Below are positions 1 to 6,602 of a stretch of DNA of 36,208 bases, in pieces. Each line of letters opens with the position of its first letter. The first letter of the stretch is position 1. The stretch spans positions 1 through 36,208 of the forward strand of contig CALFIU010000191.1 in NCBI GenBank assembly GCA_937877455.1, read 5' to 3'. A model generated the notes under the pieces. That model ran no database searches. It had not been told where the DNA came from and was given only the letters and a program-made list of their open reading frames with translations. This stretch comes from an uncultured Bacteroidales bacterium (GTDB taxonomy: Bacteria > Bacteroidota > Bacteroidia > Bacteroidales > UBA3824). Both the position numbers and the translations under genes were made by a program.

Positions 1-347
1 TCGAAAACCCCGAAATCAATCAAGCGTTAGAAATTGTTGAGCGTTCTGCCTATTCAGATGGTGATCTTTATGCATACGAAGATTATTTGCTTGAAGTTAT
101 GACGCAAAGAAATGCTATGTCGAATGAACGAGCAGAAGGACGCGCTGAAGGACGTGCCGAAGGTCGTGCTGAAGGACGAGCAGAAGGACGAGCAGAGGGG
201 CGTGCAGAAGGACGTGCAGAGGGACGAGCCGAGGGCGCAAAACAAAAAGCCATTGATGCAGCGCACAAGATGCTTGCAGATGGTATGTCAATAGACCTTG
301 TTGCGAAATATTCTGGTCTTTCTCCCGACGAACTCTCCAAAATTTAA
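1..347 (+). CDS. Rpn-type PD-(D/E)XK nuclease/transposase, C-terminal fragment
   Basis: The reading frame is open from base 3 to the TAA at 345-347, so the gene starts outside the window and only its last 114 codons are seen. The tail reads as a helical segment (ALEIVERSAYSDGDLYAYED), then eight AEGR units plus a final AEG, then a helix-turn-helix-like end (MLADGMSIDLVAKYSGLSPDEL). That arrangement is typical of the C-terminus of the Rpn / PDDEXK_2 family of recombination-promoting nucleases, often annotated as putative transposases and multicopy in Bacteroidota. The catalytic domain would lie upstream and is not visible. The final helix pair resembles the end segment that follows the repeat in these proteins. 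Family assignment rests on the tail alone. Confidence 0.75.
   Translation, partial: ENPEINQALEIVERSAYSDGDLYAYEDYLLEVMTQRNAMSNERAEGRAEGRAEGRAEGRAEGRAEGRAEGRAEGRAEGAKQKAIDAAHKMLADGMSIDLVAKYSGLSPDELSKI
132..236 (+). repeat. 12-bp in-frame tandem repeat encoding AEGR
   Basis: Eight 12-base units plus a 9-base partial encode (AEGR)8-AEG. Third codon positions differ between units (gca/gct/gcc, gaa/gag, gga/ggt/ggg, cgc/cgt/cga), so the repeat is kept at protein level while the DNA units have drifted. The length is a multiple of three, so gain or loss of a unit would not shift the frame. Confidence 0.95.
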
Positions 348-358
348 CACTCAAAATT

Positions 359-388
359 TTGTCAGTTCAAAAATTATTATCAACTTTG
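359..388 (+). promoter_or_regulatory. candidate promoter for the leader/lipoprotein unit
   Basis: TTG at 359-361 is followed after 19 bases by CAACTTTG at 381-388, a 7 of 8 match to the Bacteroidota -7 box TAnnTTTG. Transcription would start near 394, giving a leader of about 190 bases before the ATG at 586. Confidence 0.4.
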
Positions 389-484
389 TATTGCAATTAA
401 TTGAAAATTAACTCAATAGAATAACAAAAATGGCACAAATCTTGCGCATCGCATCAATACAACTTTAAACACCTTGAAATTTCG

Positions 485-500
485 GTGGCGTTTGCGCCAC
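485..500 (+). other. small GC-rich hairpin in leader
   Basis: GTGGCG, loop TTTG, CGCCAC form a perfect 6-bp stem with a four-base loop, 14 bases before the larger hairpin at 514. Confidence 0.5.
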
Positions 501-513
501 TATATCATATTTT

Positions 514-562
514 AATCCCTTGAGGAACGGATTCACAGAACTCCGCTCCTCAAGGGATTTTT
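514..562 (+). terminator. terminator-like hairpin 24 bases before a start codon
   Basis: Arms 514-531 and 542-559 pair over 18 positions with one A/C mismatch around a 10-base loop, and the stem runs into TTTTT. It looks like an intrinsic terminator but sits just ahead of the ATG at 586. It could end the upstream nuclease transcript (167 bases after its stop), end a small RNA from the 359-388 promoter, or act as an attenuator. Confidence 0.65.
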
Positions 563-585
563 GTTTAATTTTTTTAATTTAAATT

Positions 586-1671
586 ATGATTAAATCAAAA
601 ATTCTATTGCTGAGCGCATTATTATGTGCAGGCATGCTCCTTGGCTCATCGTGTCATAAGGATAAAGACGACCCAGTTGTTGACACCAACAACACAGCGC
701 AGAACGATACGACCAATACCCAAAACCAGCAGGGAGAAAAAGCAAAGTTTACTATTACTTTCGATAGTGATGGCGGCAGTGAAGTATCAGCCCAAGAAGT
801 AGAGGATGGCAAAACTGCCTCCAAACCCGAAGACCCGACCAAGGACGGCTACACATTTTATGCATGGTACAATGGTGATTCTGAGTACGACTTTACCACA
901 GCCGTTACCGCTAATCTTACCCTCAAAGCGCAATGGTCAGAGATTGTTCCCAAAAACTGCATCGCAGGTGTATTCTCTGTATCGTCAAGTAAGACCGTAA
1001 GATTCTCCAAGGGTAACTTGCAGTACCATTGCAAGAATAAAACATGGCGGTTTGCAGAGAATCAGTGGGATTACATTGGAGATGCTAATAGCAACATATC
1101 AGATAGCTACGACGGCTACATTGACCTTTTCGGTTGGGGCATGTGGTTAGAAGAACAAACTCCGACAAACACCTCAACAGACTACAACGACTATCTCTCA
1201 ACCGTAGAGAGTGGAGATTTTACAGGCAATGCCACCATCGGAGAAAAATGGCAGACCCTCAGCACTTCGGAATGGTCGTATCTGTTCAACAGCCGAGGAG
1301 ATAATAGTTATGTCAAGGCGAGCGTCAATGGAGTCAGTGGCATAATCCTTCTTCCCGATAATTGGAATACAGAAACCTACACATTGAGCAGTTATAATAC
1401 AACTAATGCTGCTTTTACTACAAATGAGATTTCATCAGAGAATTGGTCAACGTTGGAGACCGCAGGAGCGGTGTTCCTTCCTTGCGCTGGCTTCCGCGAG
1501 GGCACGTTGGTGGACCGCTTGGGTTCAGGCGGCTACTATTGGTCGTCGTCCGCCTATGGCAGTAGCGGTGCGTGGTGCGTCTACTTCAGCTCTGCCTACG
1601 TCTATCCGAATGACTACGACCCCGACATCCGTTACTACGGTCAGTCTGTCCGCCTTATCTGTCCTTTGTAG
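586..1671 (+). CDS. lipoprotein with InlB-type repeat and C-terminal lectin-like (DGR-target-like) domain
   Basis: The 361-residue protein starts with a lipoprotein signal peptide (lipobox LGSSC, Cys 23), then a low-complexity D/N/T/Q linker (about 26-50). One Listeria-Bacteroides (InlB B / Flg_new) repeat follows at about 54-117, with DSDGGSEV and KDGYTFYAWYNG as landmarks. From about 121 to the end lies a domain seen in many multicopy Bacteroidota surface proteins, with KGNLQYHCKNKTWRFAENQW, IDLFGWG, a GYYWSSSAYGSSGAW segment and the end GQSVRLICPL. The end resembles the C-type-lectin-fold variable regions of DGR targets. The gene is clearly richer in G+C than tsaC and prfB downstream, most so in its last 200 bases. 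It is expected on the outer membrane; ligand unknown. No reverse transcriptase or template repeat is in the window. Confidence 0.8.
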   Translation: MIKSKILLLSALLCAGMLLGSSCHKDKDDPVVDTNNTAQNDTTNTQNQQGEKAKFTITFDSDGGSEVSAQEVEDGKTASKPEDPTKDGYTFYAWYNGDSEYDFTTAVTANLTLKAQWSEIVPKNCIAGVFSVSSSKTVRFSKGNLQYHCKNKTWRFAENQWDYIGDANSNISDSYDGYIDLFGWGMWLEEQTPTNTSTDYNDYLSTVESGDFTGNATIGEKWQTLSTSEWSYLFNSRGDNSYVKASVNGVSGIILLPDNWNTETYTLSSYNTTNAAFTTNEISSENWSTLETAGAVFLPCAGFREGTLVDRLGSGGYYWSSSAYGSSGAWCVYFSSAYVYPNDYDPDIRYYGQSVRLICPL

Positions 1672-1713
1672 CAATCACCAGTATTATCATCAAGCGTGGC
1701 AATGCCCTCTTTT

Positions 1714-1763
1714 TTAATTGACAATTCATAATTAACAATTCTTAATTGACAATTCACAATTCT
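1714..1763 (+). repeat. AT-rich direct repeats
   Basis: The unit TTAATTGACAATTCA occurs at 1714-1728 and 1743-1757, with a shorter variant TAATTAACAATTC between them and a final CAATTC. It lies between the lipoprotein gene and tsaC, and no clear hairpin terminator was found there. Repeats of this kind are frequent filler in Bacteroidota intergenic DNA. Confidence 0.7.
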
Positions 1764-1861
1764 CTACTGTTTTGTATTAGTTAGTATAATTCGAGTGAGA
1801 AAATTTTTCAAATTAAATTGTCGTGGTTGAATGTGCTGGTTAAAAATTAAAATTAAAAAAA

Positions 1862-1894
1862 TTGTTTTTTTCTCGTTAATAAGTTTTATTTTTG
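1862..1894 (+). promoter_or_regulatory. promoter of tsaC-prfB
   Basis: TATTTTTG at 1887-1894 is a full match to TAnnTTTG, with TTG at 1862-1864 after a slightly long 22-base spacer. It covers the upstream TTG start of the open frame, so translation should begin at the ATG at 1919. Confidence 0.6.
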
Positions 1895-1918
1895 CAAAAA
1901 CTAACTATACAAAAAAAC

Positions 1919-2479
1919 ATGCAGGAAGACCTCGCTTTTGCCCTCGACGCGTTAGAAGGGGGAAATGTTATACTTTACCCAACCGATACAGTATGGGGGT
2001 TGGGGTGCGATGCCACAAATCCGAGTGCGGTGGAACGCATTTCACAAATAAAACGCCGTCCCGAAAATAAGAGTATGATTATTCTTGTTAGCAATTTTAT
2101 AATGCTACAAGAGTATGTGGAAAAAGTGCCATTTCAAGCCGTTGATCTTATGGACGAAGCCGAAAGCCCACTTACCGTTATTTATCCAAATGCAAAAAAT
2201 ATTGCAAAAAATTTGTTGGCTGCTGATGGTAGCATAGGAATAAGAATACCAAACGATGAATTTTGCAGAACGCTTATTTCAGACTTCGGACGACCAATAG
2301 TTTCTACATCGGCAAACTATTCTGGTATGCCGCCATCAAGCAATTTTTCGCAAATAGATTCAGAAATTATCAAAGCCGTTGATTATACTGTAAAATATAG
2401 ACAAGACGATCACAGACAAGCTCAGCCGTCAAATATTGTAAAAGTTAACATAGACGGCTCAATTACAAAAATAAGATAA
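1919..2479 (+). CDS. tsaC: L-threonylcarbamoyladenylate synthase (Sua5/YrdC/YciO family)
   Basis: This 186-residue protein makes threonylcarbamoyl-AMP from threonine, bicarbonate and ATP in the cytoplasm, the first step of the t6A37 modification of ANN-decoding tRNAs. Seen: YPTDTVWGLGCDA near the N-terminus, the KRRPENKSMIILV segment (KxR substrate motif), and STSANYSG with the SxN motif. It has the length of the single-domain TsaC type and lacks the extra C-terminal domain of Sua5. The frame extends upstream to a TTG at 1892, but the -7 promoter box covers that codon, so the ATG at 1919 was chosen. prfB follows after 17 bases, so two translation-related genes likely share a transcript. The paralog YciO is the main alternative. 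Confidence 0.88.
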   Translation: MQEDLAFALDALEGGNVILYPTDTVWGLGCDATNPSAVERISQIKRRPENKSMIILVSNFIMLQEYVEKVPFQAVDLMDEAESPLTVIYPNAKNIAKNLLAADGSIGIRIPNDEFCRTLISDFGRPIVSTSANYSGMPPSSNFSQIDSEIIKAVDYTVKYRQDDHRQAQPSNIVKVNIDGSITKIR

Positions 2480-2496
2480 ATAATTCCATACTAAAA

Positions 2497-3571
2497 ATGA
2501 CAGAGGAATATAAAGATCTCTTAAATAGACTCGGCGAGTTAAGGAGGCATCTTTGACATCGACAACAAAAAAAATATTATAAGCCAAAAGCAAAAAGAAA
2601 CCGAAGTTTCTGGTTTTTGGGATGATGCCAAAAAAGCGGAGCTGTTTTTAAAAGAAATTTCAGACATAAAAAAACAAGTTTCTGATTTCGATGAAGCAGC
2701 AACTGCTGTAGATGATTTGGAAGTTGTTGTACAGTTTGCGGAAACAGGCGAAAATGTAGAAGATGATTTTAACCAACAATACAACAAGGCTTTAACCTTA
2801 ATTGAAAATCTTGAGTTTAAAAACATGTTGAGCCAAGAAGAAGACCCGCTTGACGCAATATTGAAGATTAACGCAGGCGCAGGCGGCACAGAAAGCAACG
2901 ATTGGGCTTCTATGCTAATGCGTATGTATTTACGTTGGGCTGAAGATAATGGTTTTAAAACTTCTATAACACATATTTTAGATGGCGATGAAGCTGGTAT
3001 TAAAACTGTTTCGTTACAAATTTCGGGTGATTATGCGTTTGGTTGGCTCAAAGGCGAAAACGGTGTTCACCGATTGGTGAGAATTTCTCCTTTTAACGCA
3101 CAAGGTAAACGCCAAACAACTTTTGCATCGGTTTATGTTGTTCCGTTGATAAACGACAGCATAGAAATAAATATTAACCCGTCGGACTTAGAGTGGGATA
3201 CGTTCAGAAGTAGTGGTGCTGGAGGACAAAATGTCAACAAAGTGGAAACTGGCGTTAGAGTAAAGCACATACCCACTGGCATAACTGTGGAAAACACCGA
3301 AAGCCGTAGCCAAGGTACCAACCGCGAAAATGCTCTTCGCATTCTAAAATCGCATCTCTATGAAATAGAAATGGAGAAAAAACGTGAAAAACAGGCTGAA
3401 ATAGAGGGAAATAAGAAAAAAATTGAGTGGGGTAGCCAAATTCGTAGTTATGTTATGCAACCATACAAAATGGTAAAAGACCTTCGTACTGGCTACGAAA
3501 CCTCGGACGTTCAATCTGTTCTTGATGGCAATATTAATCCGTTTTTAAAGAGTTTTTTGATGGCTAATTGA
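2497..3571 (+). CDS. prfB: peptide chain release factor 2, +1 programmed frameshift
   Basis: RF2 recognises UAA and UGA and triggers peptide release. The gene is in two frames: ATG 2497 to CTT 2551-2553 (19 codons), then an in-frame TGA at 2554-2556. The +1 frame resumes with GAC at 2555 and runs to TGA at 3569-3571, giving about 357 residues, close to the usual length. The slip site has the known parts: an internal Shine-Dalgarno-like AGGAGG at 2542-2547, three bases (CAT), then CTTTGAC. The stop-codon-reading SPF motif is in VRISPFNAQGKRQTTFAS, and the catalytic GGQ is in SSGAGGQNVNKVETGVR. Frameshifting is self-regulating: low RF2 slows termination at the TGA and favours the shift. It follows tsaC closely and ends at a strong hairpin. 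Confidence 0.97.
2542..2557 (+). promoter_or_regulatory. prfB: RF2 autoregulatory frameshift site
   Basis: AGGAGG (2542-2547), spacer CAT, slippery CTT and stop TGA followed by C. This is the conserved layout that moves ribosomes +1 at codon 19; the AGGAGG here stimulates slippage rather than starting translation. Confidence 0.95.
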
Positions 3572-3596
3572 TTGTAATGTAGCCAATCAATTAGAA

Positions 3597-3650
3597 AACA
3601 GAAACCACGTATGTTTGTATAACAAAAATACGTGGTTTCTGTTAATTTTA
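3597..3650. terminator. hairpin terminator between convergent genes
   Basis: Arms 3597-3612 and 3628-3643 pair perfectly over 16 bp (outer AACAGAAACC) with a 15-base loop, flanked by T-rich DNA. It lies between the ends of prfB (+) and the aminotransferase gene (-), so it can serve both. Confidence 0.85.
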
Positions 3651-3656
3651 CTATTA

Positions 3657-4961
3657 TTAATTACCGTTGTGAAATTTTTCAAGTCGTTCTTTAATAACGG
3701 GAAACAAATCTTCCGAAAGTTGTGATACACAAATTCTTAAACCATCGGTATGCTCGCTACCGCAGATATTTAAGCCAATTGAACTAATGCCATAACGCAA
3801 AAGTTTTTTTATCAATTGTGTACCTGTTAAACCGGGGTATTTTACTGTAAAATAAAAACCATCGCCAATGGGTTCTTGTCCATCAAGTTCGTAAACAATT
3901 GAAAAACCATTGTTCAAAAATTGTTCTTTTAAAAATTTTGCACGCTTTGCATATTCTCTAATATCGTTTACAAAATTATATTCACCGTTGTTGCAAGCTC
4001 TCAAAATGGCTGCAAATCCACATTGAACACTGTGTGTTGTTCCGGTGGAAAGTGTGTAAAGCGCATCGAATATCATTGCGTGTCCAAAATTTGCATTACC
4101 AAAATACTTCAACAAGTCGGGATAGTTTGAATTGAAAACTGCTGGACTAATCATCATTACCGAAATTCGTTGTCCTGCATAACTAAAAGATTTACTTCCC
4201 GAAAGTAGAATTATATATTTATCAGTATAATTTGCTACCGAAGGATTATATGGTGGTTGACCTGGTGTTGATATATCGCGACGTAAGTCCATTCCAAAAT
4301 ATGCAAGATCTTCTAATACAATAACATTGTATTTGTTGGCCATGCGTGCAATAATTTGCAATTCTTCGTCGGTAAAGTTTATCCACGATGGATTGTTTGG
4401 TGATGAGTAAAGTATGGTTGATACATCGCCGCAACTTAAAAATTCTTCGAGTTTTGACTCAAGTTTTTGTCCGCGATAGTTATATACGTCAAACGAATAA
4501 TATTCCATGCCCAATGCCCTAAGTTGAGCCTTGTTGACAGGAAATCCTGGATCTATAAATAATGTTTTACCTTTTTTGGCATCTGTACGATTTGCCACCA
4601 TAAAAGCGGCAAAACAACCTTGCATACTTCCTGTGGCTGGTAAACAACATTCTGGTGGAACGTTTATGTTTATGAAATTTTTTGCAAATTTGGATGCCTC
4701 TATTTTTAGTTCATCGATGCCATTTACTGGTGGATAAATTGCTCCAAGTCCTTTTAGATTAGCCTCATGTTCGGCTTCAATGGCTATTTGTGGCGGTTTT
4801 AGTCCTGGAACGCCCATTTCAAAGCGTATAAATTTTTCTCCAGATGCTTTTTCGAGCATATTGGCAAGGCGTACTGTTTCGCGGATTGATATTTTATCCT
4901 CGCTGGCTACACCAAGTTTTTTTATGTTTTCGTCAAGAGTTTGTTGTGATATTGGTAACAT
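3657..4961 (-). CDS. PLP-dependent aminotransferase, class I/II
   Basis: The 434-residue protein has fold-type I aminotransferase marks in order. GSMQGCFAAF (about 111-120) is the phosphate-binding start. YSSPNNPSW follows with Asn 190, then LEDLAYFGMD with the PLP-nitrogen Asp 218 and Tyr 221. SGSKSFSYAGQR carries the Schiff-base Lys 257 and phosphate-binding Arg 265, and a late Arg in DGLRICVS could bind the substrate carboxylate. It would move an amino group between an amino acid and a 2-oxo acid in the cytoplasm. The substrate cannot be read from the sequence, and the neighbours give no pathway. The ATG at 4961 is preceded by an AT-rich stretch with no clear -7 box. It converges on prfB across a shared terminator. 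Confidence 0.88.
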   Translation of the reverse strand: MLPISQQTLDENIKKLGVASEDKISIRETVRLANMLEKASGEKFIRFEMGVPGLKPPQIAIEAEHEANLKGLGAIYPPVNGIDELKIEASKFAKNFININVPPECCLPATGSMQGCFAAFMVANRTDAKKGKTLFIDPGFPVNKAQLRALGMEYYSFDVYNYRGQKLESKLEEFLSCGDVSTILYSSPNNPSWINFTDEELQIIARMANKYNVIVLEDLAYFGMDLRRDISTPGQPPYNPSVANYTDKYIILLSGSKSFSYAGQRISVMMISPAVFNSNYPDLLKYFGNANFGHAMIFDALYTLSTGTTHSVQCGFAAILRACNNGEYNFVNDIREYAKRAKFLKEQFLNNGFSIVYELDGQEPIGDGFYFTVKYPGLTGTQLIKKLLRYGISSIGLNICGSEHTDGLRICVSQLSEDLFPVIKERLEKFHNGN

Positions 4962-4991
4962 TTTTTATTATGAAACATTAAATAAAAATAA

Positions 4992-5090
4992 CACATGGCT
5001 ATCCAAAAAGTTAACTTTAAGTGTGGATAACATTGCTTATTACTCAAACGTAACAAAATACACTGCATCCTTTTTTTGGACAGCCATGTG
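4992..5090 (-). terminator. long-loop inverted repeat, possible terminator of the FIST-like operon
   Basis: Arms 4992-5009 and 5073-5090 match over 18 bases with one mismatch (CACATGGCT then A or G, then TCCAAAAA), separated by 63 bases. Read on the minus strand the second arm ends into a T-rich run, as in a terminator for the 5134-6431 genes, but the loop is unusually long. The loop holds a perfect DnaA-box consensus at 5022-5030. Confidence 0.5.
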
Positions 5091-5133
5091 CTGTATTTAA
5101 TTATTAATTTAAAAATTCAATTTATTGATAGTT

Positions 5134-6192
5134 TTATACTTCGTCAATTTCCAGTGTTACAATTGTTTTGTTAAGAAGTTGGTATCCAATTTCGCCAAAA
5201 GCGTAAACGCCATTGAAATCAATTGTTTTACCTTCAAATTTTCCTGCCATGAAGTAACTTGCACATGAAAAACATGCAATTACATTTTTCTTTTTTACAA
5301 GTTGGTCGTTGAAACATTTTTGATAGTTGTCGTTTTCTTTTACACGAGCATACACATCGCCTTCATATACTGGCGAGAAAAACGAAACTTCTTTTTTCTG
5401 CAAATCAACAATTTTTATATCACGATTTACAAGTGCGCCGTTCATGTCGGTTATCAATTGTGGATAATATCCGATTTTTGCTTTAATACTTTCCAATACG
5501 TCAGCAATGTTTGCAGGTTTACCGTCAACTGTGCAGTCGGTTTGTACAAACGAAGTTTTTGGGAATACAATTTGAGGCGAATCTGGATTAATAGTATCGA
5601 AATTCATAATTTCGGTTCTTGCAATTTTGTTAGCAGGCAATTTTATATACATTACAGCTGCTTTACTATCCGTTAATTTACCATTGATTCCTGTTGCTAT
5701 TTTGGGACGAACTTTACCAATATCTTCAAACAAGCAACCTGAAACATAACCAACAACTGGATTGTTGAATATATCTTCGTAGTTGAGCGAATTGTTTGCA
5801 AATTCGGTGTAAACTTTAGATTCTATTGGAAAAGTAACAACAACAAAACCGTTTTCGTATCCACGCTTTGCTATTTCATGAATATTATTTTCGTCAAGTT
5901 CTTCAATACGAACTTCTTCTGCGTAGTCTGTAAAATCGTCAACAAATATAAGTTCGGACGGTTGTGCTTGTTCTACAACGTATGGACCTGCTTTTTGGTC
6001 AAATTTTCCTTTTATGCCGTAGCCGTCTGCATTTATTTTTCCAATGCCATCCATAACATACGGACCCGTACCAGCAATCCATTTACCTTTGGGAAGGTGT
6101 GCCAACGTTTTGTCACTTCCCGTAAGAAGCATCACTTTCCCCTGATTGATAAAATCAGTTACTTCTTTTATTGTGTATAATTTATTTTTCAT
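5134..6192 (-). CDS. FIST-like conserved protein, function unknown
   Basis: The 352-residue soluble protein has no signal peptide or membrane segment. Its C-terminal third looks like a FIST C domain: VIACFSCASYFMAGK resembles the FSC-type strand, and GVYAFGEIGYQLLNKTIVTLE resembles the FIST ending (GEIG, then N-K/Q-T). FIST domains are predicted small-ligand sensors in signalling proteins. The N-terminal part has LTGSDKTLAHLPKGKWIAGTGPYVMDG, which may be the FIST N half. No kinase, cyclase or methyl-acceptor output domain is fused, so a role as a free sensor is inference. The frame reaches a TTG at 6199-6201, but the ATG at 6190-6192 is preferred; it lies 2 bases after the stop of the upstream small gene, implying translational coupling. 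Confidence 0.6.
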   Translation of the reverse strand: MKNKLYTIKEVTDFINQGKVMLLTGSDKTLAHLPKGKWIAGTGPYVMDGIGKINADGYGIKGKFDQKAGPYVVEQAQPSELIFVDDFTDYAEEVRIEELDENNIHEIAKRGYENGFVVVTFPIESKVYTEFANNSLNYEDIFNNPVVGYVSGCLFEDIGKVRPKIATGINGKLTDSKAAVMYIKLPANKIARTEIMNFDTINPDSPQIVFPKTSFVQTDCTVDGKPANIADVLESIKAKIGYYPQLITDMNGALVNRDIKIVDLQKKEVSFFSPVYEGDVYARVKENDNYQKCFNDQLVKKKNVIACFSCASYFMAGKFEGKTIDFNGVYAFGEIGYQLLNKTIVTLEIDEV

Positions 6193-6194
6193 TT

Positions 6195-6431
6195 CTACCA
6201 AGATTTAAAAATTGCTTTAAAATCTGCCTGAACGGCAAGCGAATATTTTGCACTAAGTTCGTATAAATCGTCAACAGCGCGTTCTACGGTGATTTTTCCA
6301 CGGGCTATATCCTTACGCATTTGATAAATCCTTAATTGAAGGACATAGTTTTTAAATTCGTGTTCTATTTCTCCCGTTATCAGCTTTGCCCATTCCATAC
6401 GAGATTTCGGTGGTATTGTAACATTAGCCAT
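6195..6431 (-). CDS. small conserved-looking protein coupled to the FIST-like gene
   Basis: This 78-residue protein (MANVTIPPKSRMEWAKLITG...) is not recognised. It looks soluble and helical, with many charged residues (EIEHEF, QMRKDIARGK, VERAVDDLYEL) and three Trp/Phe-rich spots, the last at the very end (FKAIFKSW). Its stop (6195-6197) is 2 bases before the ATG of the FIST-like gene, so the two are almost surely translated from one message and may form a complex. No signal peptide or metal-binding cluster is seen. The upstream region to the divergent glycosyltransferase gene (6432-6602) is AT-rich without a clear minus-strand -7 box. Confidence 0.7.
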   Translation of the reverse strand: MANVTIPPKSRMEWAKLITGEIEHEFKNYVLQLRIYQMRKDIARGKITVERAVDDLYELSAKYSLAVQADFKAIFKSW

Positions 6432-6602
6432 AATGTAGAGTTTTTAAATTAGTATTAAGTTGCTTTTATTTTTCCGTTAGCAATGTACGGACTTTTTTTT
6501 ATAAACAAAATTTTTTTTTCAAAAAAATCAAAAATCCATGTTTTTTTTTCAACTCAACAATTATAATGCACATATTTGCATTAAATTTTAGATACAAGGA
6601 AA

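Noticed and set aside
132..236. Short tandem repeats that might suggest a CRISPR array
   Set aside because: The 12-base units are contiguous, in frame and encode AEGR, with no spacers.
83..354. Open frames on the minus strand opposite the AEGR repeat
   Set aside because: They are repeat shadows (low-complexity Arg-Pro-Ser-Ala or Leu/Val runs) of the plus-strand nuclease gene.
586..1671. A complete DGR cassette
   Set aside because: No reverse transcriptase, accessory protein or template repeat was found in the window; only the target-like gene is present.
1406..1717. 103-codon plus-strand frame overlapping the lipoprotein C-terminus
   Set aside because: Alternate frame of the G+C-rich end; the composition (Arg/Ala/Thr-rich) is a by-product of the coding frame.
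2497..2560. prfB as a pseudogene with an early stop
   Set aside because: The stop lies in the conserved RF2 slip site with its internal Shine-Dalgarno-like sequence, and the rest of the gene is intact.
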